From DATKUC01 sp964577375 (GTDB taxonomy: Bacteria; Spirochaetota; Spirochaetia; DSM-27196; DATKUC01), in contig CAZNYW010000008.1 of the NCBI GenBank assembly GCA_964577375.1, positions 34,322 to 98,321 of the forward strand: a stretch of 64,000 nucleotides of DNA, given 5' to 3'. Positions 41,240 through 48,614 of the stretch are shown here, in pieces. Both the position numbers and the translations under genes were made by a program. The notes under the pieces are model-generated. The model did not search any database. It was given only the letters and a program-made list of their open reading frames with translations, and had not been told where the DNA came from. Position 1 is the stretch's first letter; each line of letters opens with the position of its first letter.

Positions 41240-42508
41240 ATGGCTAAGGATACTTCACGTTTGCGTATCGAGTTCTGGAAACACGCCATTCCTTTCATGA
41301 TGGTATACGCCGTTGTCTGGGGAGTTGCCGGGATTACCCTGCCGCTTGTTGCAGGATCGACGAGCCGGGCCGGGCTGGTGTTTGCCATGCTGAATCTGGG
41401 CATCGGAGTAGCGGCGCCTGTCTGGGGACATTTCTCGCGGCGAGCTTCGGTCTCAGGGCTCGTGTTCCTGAGCACGGTGCTGGCCGGCTTGAGCTGGCTC
41501 GGCATCACGATACTCGGAAATCTGCTTCTGCCGCTGTTCGCACTTCTTTTCGGTCTTTCGGCATCGGGAATATTCGCGCTGGCTACGGTACAGGTGACGA
41601 AGATCTTTCCGGAAGACAAGTGGGACTCCTATATCGCGCAGATACAGAGCCTCATGACCGGCGGGGAGGTGGTGGGATTGCTTGCGACCTCCCTTTATTC
41701 AGGCGTAGCACTGGGGCTACCGTTCCTCGTTGTTGGGATCGTGGGAGGGGTGGCCGTCGCCCGTACGCAGATCCGCCAAGGACTCGGCGAGCTCGAGCAT
41801 TTTCGCTTCGGCCACCTCACACCCTCGACGATCTTTCCCGGAATCCTCCACGGTCATTATCATCTTCGGTTTCACCCGAAACATCTCCGTCATTTTCGAC
41901 ATCCTGTTCTCGCTGTAGTTCTTGTTCGCTGGACGCTCCTGCTTCTTGCCTGGGCGCCGATCTACGCAATCTATCCGCTTCTGATGCACGAGTCCTTCGG
42001 TCTTGAAGGACCAGTTGCCTCAATCCTCTACTCGGCGAGCACTGCGATAACGGTGATTCTCTTTATTGCCGCCGGCGCAATTGCCAAACGAAGCTCGCCC
42101 TTCGCGTCGATGAGCATAGGAGGTGTCGTAAGCACAGCCTCGTTCGCTCTCATGTACCTGTCGCCGATGGTCGGAAGCCAGGTTCTGGGGGCGATCGGCT
42201 TTGTGCTCATGGTTTGTGCCTACGCGTTCGTCGGTGTCGGAATGAACGACGGCGTTGTCTCGGTGGTGAGCAAAGAGAAGGAGGGCGAAGCACTCGGAGT
42301 GGCAAACGCCCTGGCGAGCGTCGACAACGTCATCGGCGGTATCGCCGGAGGCGCACTCGTCTCCGCGCTGGGCTATCCGATGCTCTTCGGGCTCGGGTTC
42401 CTGCTCTCGGCACTGGCGCTGGTCATGGGAGTTCCGGGCGCAATTCTGCGGTCGCGAAGATCGCGCTCAAGAAGCTCGCCTGATTCTGACCAGGAAGGAG
42501 ATGGGTGA
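41240..42508 (+). CDS. MFS transporter
   Basis: The roughly 422-residue protein has about twelve hydrophobic helices (for example L-F-A-L-L-F-G-L-S-A-S-G-I-F-A-L-A and W-T-L-L-L-L-A-W-A-P-I-Y-A-I-Y-P) and an AAKRSSP-type loop in the second half. The substrate is unknown. Odd points: the central loop (about 203-222) is very histidine-rich, and a different frame there also looks hydrophobic, so a pair of compensating frameshifts is possible. The stop codon TGA is formed by the first bases of repeat R8 (GTGAACTACGG), so the repeat may have replaced the original C-terminus. ATG at 41237 is an alternative start. Confidence 0.72.
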   Translation: MAKDTSRLRIEFWKHAIPFMMVYAVVWGVAGITLPLVAGSTSRAGLVFAMLNLGIGVAAPVWGHFSRRASVSGLVFLSTVLAGLSWLGITILGNLLLPLFALLFGLSASGIFALATVQVTKIFPEDKWDSYIAQIQSLMTGGEVVGLLATSLYSGVALGLPFLVVGIVGGVAVARTQIRQGLGELEHFRFGHLTPSTIFPGILHGHYHLRFHPKHLRHFRHPVLAVVLVRWTLLLLAWAPIYAIYPLLMHESFGLEGPVASILYSASTAITVILFIAAGAIAKRSSPFASMSIGGVVSTASFALMYLSPMVGSQVLGAIGFVLMVCAYAFVGVGMNDGVVSVVSKEKEGEALGVANALASVDNVIGGIAGGALVSALGYPMLFGLGFLLSALALVMGVPGAILRSRRSRSRSSPDSDQEGDG

Positions 42509-42990
42509 ACTACGGATGTACGCGGATAACGCGGATGGGAAGACGGTGAAGCGAGCGGGAGGATACACAGGCGCGTGCCTTCGTCGCAATCCGCGTCATC
42601 ATATTCATTCGTAGTTCGTTATTCCGGACAGATTGTTCAACTACGGATGTACGCAGATCGCGCGGATGTGGGGATGTGAGAGACCCCGGGGCGAGCCTCA
42701 AACCCAATCCGCGTCATCTTCCCCATCCGTAGTTCGTTGTTCCGGACAGATTGTTCAACTACGGATGGGCGCGGATAACACGGATGGGAAGACGGTGAAG
42801 CGGGCGGGAGGATACACAGGCGCGTGCGTTCGTCGCAATCCGCACCATTGTATTCATACGTAGTTCGTTATTCCGGACGGATTGTTCAACTAAGGATGTC
42901 CGCGGATCGCGCGGATGGCGGGCGATGCGCGGCAGATCTGAGTAGTTAAACTCTATTCCCATCCGCGTCATCTTCCCCATCCGTAGTTGA
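42507..42990. repeat. Tandem array of four ACTACGGATG palindromic repeats (R8-R11)
   Basis: Four complete units start at about 42507, 42638, 42756 and 42887 (spacings 131, 118, 131). Each has a left arm, a variable centre and a right arm ending CGTAGTT. Units 1 and 3 share almost the same centre (GACGGTGAAGC and GGATACACAGGCGCGTGC), units 2 and 4 have others. The junctions are a conserved 20-base link, CGTTATTCCGGACAGATTGT or close to it. Confidence 0.85.
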
Positions 42991-43014
42991 TCCTCGTCCC
43001 TGACGGCGGTCCGG

Positions 43015-43836
43015 CTACTTCTCGGAAGCGAGCCCGAACCCCTTCATGAAGCTCTCCTGCATGAGGTAGAAGACGATGAGCGGCGGAACCATCGTAACCA
43101 CTACGCCCGCCATGATCACGCCCCAGTTGTTCATCGCTTCAGCCTGGATCATCATCTTGATGCCGATCTGAACGACCCGCATGAGATCGGTGTTCGTCGC
43201 CATCAGCGGCCACAGATACTGGTTCCACACGTAGATGAACTCGATGACTGTCAGCGCCCCTATGCTGTTCGCAGAAAGCGGTACCAGAATCGACACCAGA
43301 TACCGCATCGGACCCACGCCGTCCATTTTCGCTGCATCGAGCAGCTCGATAGGAATCATTCGAAAGCGCTGGACCAGCAGAAAGATACCGGTGGCGCTTG
43401 CGAGGAACGGGAGAATCAGGCCCATGTAGGTATCGATCCAGTGCGCCGCGCTCACGACCTGAAACAGGGCGACGATCCGCACCGGGATCGGAAGCAGAAG
43501 CGTCACCAGCACGATGAAAAACAGCAGATTCTTGCCGCGGAACTCGAAGTGAGTGAAGGCGAAGGCGGCAAGCAGGCTGAGGACAATCTTGCCTATTGTC
43601 ACGCCCGCGGAGACGATGAAGGAGTTCAGGAGCAGACGCCCGAGTGTCACGCTCTTCCAGGCGTCCGCGTAATTGGAAAGATGAGTCGACGGCAGGAGCC
43701 TCGGCGGTGAGGAGTACACCTCGGCGGGGGACTGCGTGCTGATTACGACCGCTATCAGCACCGGCAGACTGATTGTCACGATACAGAATATGATGAGCAC
43801 ATGAAAAATCACCCTGGTAGAACGCCGCATCAGCAT
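43015..43836 (-). CDS. Carbohydrate ABC transporter permease (MalG/UgpE type)
   Basis: The 273-residue protein has six membrane helices and the permease EAA-type loop (E-L-L-D-A-A-K-M-D-G-V-G-P-M-R, about 168-182) that contacts the ATPase. It forms the inner-membrane channel together with the protein encoded at 43854. GAGGAGGTGACACA upstream is a strong ribosome site. It is the last gene of the binding protein - permease - permease operon; no ATPase gene is included, so a shared UgpC/MsmK-like ATPase elsewhere is expected. Confidence 0.88.
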   Translation of the reverse strand: MLMRRSTRVIFHVLIIFCIVTISLPVLIAVVISTQSPAEVYSSPPRLLPSTHLSNYADAWKSVTLGRLLLNSFIVSAGVTIGKIVLSLLAAFAFTHFEFRGKNLLFFIVLVTLLLPIPVRIVALFQVVSAAHWIDTYMGLILPFLASATGIFLLVQRFRMIPIELLDAAKMDGVGPMRYLVSILVPLSANSIGALTVIEFIYVWNQYLWPLMATNTDLMRVVQIGIKMMIQAEAMNNWGVIMAGVVVTMVPPLIVFYLMQESFMKGFGLASEK

Positions 43837-43853
43837 TGTGTCACCTCCTCATC

Positions 43854-44735
43854 CTATTGATAGTAGACGCGCCGTCCGGTTGTCCGGAACTGAATGAGCA
43901 TGAGCACTACCACCAGAACGAAAAGTACGACGCTCTCGGCCGCGGCGAGTCCGGTGACCGAGTTCACGAAGAAGTCTCGATAGAGCTGGTAGATGAGAAT
44001 GTTGCTGGCGTTCGCGGGCCCTCCCTGGGTCAGTACGTCGACCAGGCCGAAAGCGCCGAAGTAGGAATAGATGATGTTCATGATCAGGAGAAAGAAGGTC
44101 GTCGGCGAAAGCAGCGGAAAGGTGATGTACAGGAAGCGGCGCAGCGCTCCCGCGCCGTCGATGGAAGCGGATTCGATCGCCTCCCGCTGGACCTGCTGGA
44201 GCCCGGCCAGGTAGAAGATGATGTTGTAGCCGAGATTCTTCCAGACTGCGGCTGCAGTCACGACTCCGAATGCGAGAGGACCGTAGGTGAGCCACTTGGG
44301 ACTGGTGCCGAAAACGCTCGAGAACAGGGAGGTGACGAAACCGTTCGCCGGACTGAACAGGAAGCCGAAGACCGCTCCGGCAATCGCCGGCGAGAAGGCG
44401 TAGGGCCAGAGCAGCAGGCTCCGGTACATCTTGATCCCCTTCAGCTTCTGGTTCAGAAGAATGGCGATCAGAAGCGATATCACCAGCCCGATGATGACCA
44501 CGCATGCGGAGAACAGCAGCGACAGCAGGAAGCTCGAAACGTAGTCAGGATTCTGGAACAGGGAGACGAAGTTGCCGAATCCGGCAAACTTTTTTCTGAG
44601 CCCGAATGCCTGCACGCGATAGAAGCTGAGGCGGAAGGTTTCGCCCGCCGGGTAGAACAGGAAGACTCCCAGTACAACGAAAGTCGGCAGGAGCAGAAGA
44701 TAGGGCAGCCACTTGTTCTTGAAGTATGATTGCAT
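43854..44735 (-). CDS. Carbohydrate ABC transporter permease (MalF/UgpA type)
   Basis: The 293-residue protein has six helices, beginning W-L-P-Y-L-L-L-L-P-T-F-V, and an EAA loop (Q-R-E-A-I-E-S-A-S-I-D-G-A-G, about 181-194). It pairs with the MalG-type permease downstream. GGAGG upstream supports the ATG. A strong hairpin (44757-44780) separates it from the binding-protein gene. Confidence 0.88.
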   Translation of the reverse strand: MQSYFKNKWLPYLLLLPTFVVLGVFLFYPAGETFRLSFYRVQAFGLRKKFAGFGNFVSLFQNPDYVSSFLLSLLFSACVVIIGLVISLLIAILLNQKLKGIKMYRSLLLWPYAFSPAIAGAVFGFLFSPANGFVTSLFSSVFGTSPKWLTYGPLAFGVVTAAAVWKNLGYNIIFYLAGLQQVQREAIESASIDGAGALRRFLYITFPLLSPTTFFLLIMNIIYSYFGAFGLVDVLTQGGPANASNILIYQLYRDFFVNSVTGLAAAESVVLFVLVVVLMLIQFRTTGRRVYYQ

Positions 44736-44756
44736 TGCTGGCCTCCGCCTGAACGT

Positions 44757-44780
44757 CAGGGGGCGCTCGCGCGCCCCCTG
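44757..44780 (-). promoter_or_regulatory. Intercistronic hairpin between binding-protein and permease genes
   Basis: CAGGGGGCGC (44757-44766) and GCGCCCCCTG (44771-44780) form a perfect 10-pair stem with a 4-base loop. No U-run follows, so it is more likely to protect the upstream mRNA or attenuate readthrough than to terminate fully. Confidence 0.6.
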
Positions 44781-44804
44781 GTAGAGATGGTCAGGTGAAC
44801 CGGA

Positions 44805-46151
44805 TTATCCGTTGAGATCGTTCCAGTCCTTCATCAGCTTGTCGGTCTGCTGCGCCGCGTCGTCGAGCATCTGCTTGACGGTGACGCTGCCGGCATACAC
44901 TTTCTGCACACCGGTTTCGATGAGCTTCCTTACCTGCGGGAAGACACCGAGCAGTGCGCCCGCGGTGTTGTAGTTGGACGGGGATTCGAGGAGCTGATTG
45001 AATGCGACGAGGTAGTTCGGATTGGCGTCAAACCACCCCTCGGCCTTGAGCTTTTCCATCGCTGTCTTGCGCACAGGGAAGTAGCCGGTGCCCTTGTGCC
45101 AGGCGATCTGCGGGCCGTCGCTCGAGATGAACTTCACCAGCTTCAGGGCTGCAAGCAGTTCGTCGTTCGGATGGTTGTTCGTGATCCACAGGGATCCGCC
45201 GCCGATGGTGACGCCTCCCTTGGCGCCTTCGGGACGCGGCATGTAGCCGGTACCCAGTTCCCATCCCTTCTGCTTGAGGAGCCCGGTGAGCTGCGTGACA
45301 TCCGAGGTGGACGAAACTATCATCGCCACTTCCCCTGATCCGAGCGCAGCACGCGGGGGCGCCCAGCCGGGACCTACGTCGAGGAACTCGCCGTCCTTCT
45401 CCATGCCGGTCCACCAGGAGATGATCTTCTGTCCGGCTTCGCTGTTGAACAGCGCCTTCGTCGGAAGCTCGCCGGTCCGTCCGTTGTTGTTGTTGACGAA
45501 GGGAGCGTCCATGATGCACATCCACTGCTCGAAGAACCAGTCGTTCAGGTTCCACGTGATGCCGCCCTTGAGACTGGGCATCGCGGCCCGGAGCTTCTTG
45601 CTGTCGTCGATGACTTCCTGGAAGGTCTTTGGCGGTTTGTTCGGATCGAGCCCCGCCTGCTTGAAGAAGGTCTTGTTGTAGAACAGGAGCGGAGTCGAAG
45701 AGTTGAACGGCATCGAATAGTGCTTTCCACCGACACTGTAGTAGTTCCGAATCGGCGGGAAGAAGGCGTCCCAGTTGATCGGATCCCATTTTTCGATTTC
45801 CGAAATCGGCGTAATGATGCCGCTTCGAGCAAGCGCAAGTGTGCTGATGTCGTAGCTCTGAAACACCTGCGGTGCGTTTCCGGCTTTTGCCGCCGCCTTC
45901 ACCTTGTTGAGAATGTCGTCGTACGATCCCGCATACTGAACCTTGACGGTTATCTGCGGATTCGCCTTGACGAACTCGTCAACGATTCCCTGAATGAGCT
46001 TGATACGCTCACCGCCCATTGCATGCCAGAACTCGATGGTCACCGGCTTCGTGATCGAAACCGAGGCAGGGACGTTTTCCTTTGCCCCACCGGCGAATGC
46101 GATGGACGCAGCGATAGCGAGACTGGCGACTAGCAGAATCAGTCTTTTCAC
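44805..46151 (-). CDS. Carbohydrate/glycerol-phosphate ABC transporter substrate-binding protein (UgpB-like)
   Basis: The 448-residue protein has a signal peptide (K-R-L-I-L-L-V-A-S-L core, then A-F-A before G-G-A-K-E-N), a type I-like extracellular solute-binding fold with V-T-I-E-F-W-H-A-M-G-G, and late motifs G-G-G-S-L-W-I and G-W-F. It should capture a sugar or glycerol phosphate in the periplasm. The GTG start at 46151 is set by AAGGAGG five bases upstream; the longer frame to 46232 overlaps the leader. The GGAKE mature start is one of the reasons for suggesting a spirochaete. Confidence 0.88.
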   Translation of the reverse strand: MKRLILLVASLAIAASIAFAGGAKENVPASVSITKPVTIEFWHAMGGERIKLIQGIVDEFVKANPQITVKVQYAGSYDDILNKVKAAAKAGNAPQVFQSYDISTLALARSGIITPISEIEKWDPINWDAFFPPIRNYYSVGGKHYSMPFNSSTPLLFYNKTFFKQAGLDPNKPPKTFQEVIDDSKKLRAAMPSLKGGITWNLNDWFFEQWMCIMDAPFVNNNNGRTGELPTKALFNSEAGQKIISWWTGMEKDGEFLDVGPGWAPPRAALGSGEVAMIVSSTSDVTQLTGLLKQKGWELGTGYMPRPEGAKGGVTIGGGSLWITNNHPNDELLAALKLVKFISSDGPQIAWHKGTGYFPVRKTAMEKLKAEGWFDANPNYLVAFNQLLESPSNYNTAGALLGVFPQVRKLIETGVQKVYAGSVTVKQMLDDAAQQTDKLMKDWNDLNG

Positions 46152-46218
46152 GAGGACCTCCTTACCGTACGCTGAAATGGCATGGCGCGCCTGATTGGAG
46201 ACGTACCCCTTTGAAAAC

Positions 46219-46248
46219 ATTATACGTCCCACATTTTTCCGCTGTCAA
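46219..46248 (-). promoter_or_regulatory. Strong promoter of the sugar ABC operon
   Basis: Minus-strand TTGACA (46243-46248), 18 bases, TATAAT (46219-46224): both hexamers are perfect. The leader to the GTG is about 60 bases. Confidence 0.75.
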
Positions 46249-46315
46249 CGAAATGGACATAGTCACACCCTGCAGAGGCTTGATTTCGTCCGTGTGAATC
46301 TTGTATGAGGCACTA

Positions 46316-47467
46316 ATGAGGTCTTCAGATTCGAGAGTTTCGTCCGCGCGAGGCAGACCTTTGCGCCGCCTACCGGCTCCTGTGCTTTTCATCGCTGCAA
46401 TCGCGTCTGTTTGTGCACCATTGGTGTCCTGCGCTTCTTCGGCTTCTGCGGCAGGGTCGGGCAGGGATGTTCCGCTTCTGGTGGATATCACGCAGCGCCC
46501 ACCGGTTCTTCCCCACCCGGCGGCCGTCCCGGACTTCCAGGCGTTCTTCCACACGTTCTCGGCCGGGCCTGTGATACCGGGCCTTGTGGAGGGCGCGGTG
46601 CCGCAGGGAGTCGGCTATGATGCGAGGCAGAACCGGATACTCATCTCGGCCTACTTCGACGGACCGGTTCCGAGTGCGGTTTTCTCCCTGGACCGTGCCA
46701 CGGGAACTCTCAGAAAGACGGTGTGGCTTGCGACCGAGAATCACCGGCCGCTTCACGGACATGTCGGTGGTATCGCGGTGGGAAAACGAACGCTCTGGGT
46801 CGCTTCCGACGAGGGTGTGTACGCCTACGCTCTCGACCGCTTTGATGCGTCGGCTGACGGTGACCTGCTTTCCGCTGACAGCTTCAGCCGAACCTCGGTC
46901 GTTGCCTCCTCGGCGACCTTCCACAACGGCGTGCTCTGGATCGGCGAGTTTGCCTACTACGGCCCTGGCGGCGGCGCTTATCACACCGGGGAGACTCACC
47001 ATCTGACGGCTCCCGACGGCTCGGAACACCATGCGCTGCTTGCCGGGTACCGGGTGCGGAGCGGGGACGGCGCGCTCGAGAGTCCGGTTCCGGACCTTGT
47101 CATCTCCATTCCCGACCGGGTGCAGGGTTCGACTTTTTCAGGGGACCATATCTTTCTGAGCGTCTCCTACGGAAGGCGCAACAGGAGCGAGCTTCTTGCG
47201 TACCGGAATCCGCTTTCAGGCGCTCCTGCGGGCACTGTGGGATTTAACGGCGGGACATCGGTGCCGCTCTGGTTTCTCGACCGTGGCGAGCTTGTGTCTC
47301 GCCTGACTGCTCCGCCGATGATGGAGGGTATAACCGCCGTCGACGACCGGCTCATGGTTCTCTTCGAATCGGGCGCGGAGAAGTACCGGTACACCGGCCT
47401 TTCGTCGGTCTCGCGCCTGTTCGAATCGAACCTGTCGATCAGCAGCGCGAACTGGCCGCAGTCGTGA
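46316..47467 (+). CDS. Putative lipoprotein with beta-propeller-like repeats
   Basis: I do not recognise a named family for this 383-residue protein. A signal segment ends in P-L-V-S-C (lipobox). The mature part has repeated strands of the type seen in six-bladed propellers (G-I-A-V-G-K-R-T-L-W-V-A-S-D-E-G-V-Y-A, S-A-T-F-H-N-G-V-L-W-I-G-E-F, G-I-T-A-V-D-D-R-L-M-V-L-F-E-S). It is probably an exported sensor or enzyme. The ATG at 46316 has TGAGG upstream and is preferred over an earlier TTG. It is divergent from the sugar importer. Confidence 0.65.
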   Translation: MRSSDSRVSSARGRPLRRLPAPVLFIAAIASVCAPLVSCASSASAAGSGRDVPLLVDITQRPPVLPHPAAVPDFQAFFHTFSAGPVIPGLVEGAVPQGVGYDARQNRILISAYFDGPVPSAVFSLDRATGTLRKTVWLATENHRPLHGHVGGIAVGKRTLWVASDEGVYAYALDRFDASADGDLLSADSFSRTSVVASSATFHNGVLWIGEFAYYGPGGGAYHTGETHHLTAPDGSEHHALLAGYRVRSGDGALESPVPDLVISIPDRVQGSTFSGDHIFLSVSYGRRNRSELLAYRNPLSGAPAGTVGFNGGTSVPLWFLDRGELVSRLTAPPMMEGITAVDDRLMVLFESGAEKYRYTGLSSVSRLFESNLSISSANWPQS

Positions 47468-47491
47468 CCTTGACGGCGGAAAGAGAATTTA

Positions 47492-47526
47492 TCGAACTAC
47501 GGATGTACGCGGATTGCGCGGATTCA
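47492..47526. repeat. Left half of the ACTACGGATG repeat (R12)
   Basis: TCGAACTACGGATGTACGCG then GATTGCGCGGATTC is a near-perfect left arm, about 25 bases after the preceding stop. No right arm is seen. Confidence 0.7.
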
Positions 47527-47693
47527 GGGCGAACAGCGGCAGATAGGGGACGAGCGCCGAGACAGCCGTCGCTGCTGCGGCAACGCAGCTGTCGGCGAGG
47601 AGTCCGCGACGATGTGCCAGCGTATGGAGCTCGGTTCTGCGGGCGGCGCCGGGGATGATTTTCGCGCGTACCGGAATTGGGTATCCTGTCACG

Positions 47694-48305
47694 ATGATCG
47701 ACTGGGAAGACGCATGCGGCCACTTGAGCCGCAGGGATCCGGTATTGAAAGAGCTCATTCGAAGTTTCCCCGGAGAGCGACTGGTCCCGAAGCGGAATGC
47801 GTTTCTGACTCTTGTTCGGGCGATCATCGGGCAGCAGATATCGGTCAAAGCGGCAGACAGCATCTTCTCCCGCGTTGCGGATCTGACCGGCAGAGTGACT
47901 CCGCTTTCGGTCGCGTCGGCGGGTCCTGCGGCGCTGCGCTCGTGCGGGCTTTCGGTGCGAAAGGTGGAGTACCTGACGGCGCTCGCCCGGGCTTTCCAGG
48001 AAAGGAGCATCAGACCGGCGTCGTGGCGCAGCCGGAGCGACGCGGAGATCCGCGCAGAGCTCGAGTCGCTTCGAGGCATCGGCCGCTGGACTGCGGAGAT
48101 GTTTCTCATCTTTCACCTTGAGCGTCCCGACGTGCTTCCGATTGGCGACGTGGGCCTGCTCCGCTCCTGCGTGCTCAACTACGGATGGGAGCCTGAATCG
48201 ATCGTCGAGGCGCTCGAGACCCACGCCGAGCGCTGGGTCCCCTATCGCAGCGTCGCGGTCTGGTACCTGTGGCGATCGCTCGACCCGGTTCCGGTTGAGT
48301 ACTGA
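47694..48305 (+). CDS. DNA-3-methyladenine glycosylase II-type protein (AlkA/HhH-GPD)
   Basis: The 203-residue protein matches short AlkA-type glycosylases: an opening W-x-x-A-x-x-x-L-x-x-x-D-P, I-I-G-Q-Q-I-S-V-K-A-A, the helix-hairpin-helix L-R-G-I-G-R-W-T-A-E-M, and the catalytic aspartate in L-P-I-G-D-V-G-L. It removes alkylated bases to start base excision repair. The ATG at 47694 fits family length; an in-frame ATG at 47655 adds 13 residues. Neither has a good ribosome site. It is flanked by repeat half-elements R12 and R13. Confidence 0.82.
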   Translation: MIDWEDACGHLSRRDPVLKELIRSFPGERLVPKRNAFLTLVRAIIGQQISVKAADSIFSRVADLTGRVTPLSVASAGPAALRSCGLSVRKVEYLTALARAFQERSIRPASWRSRSDAEIRAELESLRGIGRWTAEMFLIFHLERPDVLPIGDVGLLRSCVLNYGWEPESIVEALETHAERWVPYRSVAVWYLWRSLDPVPVEY

Positions 48306-48351
48306 CTGGCCTGACGGCGGACCGGCCGAAGCGGTTCTAAGCCGGAAATGA

Positions 48352-48386
48352 TTGAACTACGGATGGCGCGGATTGCGCGGATATTC
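48352..48386. repeat. Left half of the ACTACGGATG repeat (R13)
   Basis: TTGAACTACGGATGGCGCGG then ATTGCGCGGATATT. 48387-48614 has no gene that I can support. Confidence 0.7.
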
Positions 48387-48614
48387 GGTCGAGAGCTCGG
48401 AGATTACCGAGCGTTCAGCCACTGGTGCGCGTGCACCTCGACTGATTTCCTCTGCGTCAAATGGATCGGACGCACGTACGCGGCAACGTCGCGGCTGAAA
48501 GTGATACTCTTGGTTCGCGTTGTCTCGGTCACTGTCACCGGGACACCGCCCACCGCCGTGAATGCAGGGTCGACAGGAGAGTAGCGTTCGTTCGACAGCA
48601 GCCGCTCCTCATCC

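Noticed and set aside
42633..42980. Small frames inside repeats (products rich in R-I-A-R-M or N-E-L-R-M-N)
   Set aside because: These are translations of the repeat arms, recur in all copies, and lack ribosome sites.
42507..42990. CRISPR-like array
   Set aside because: Units are themselves inverted repeats of about 100 bases with related centres, not short identical repeats with unique spacers; no cas genes are present.
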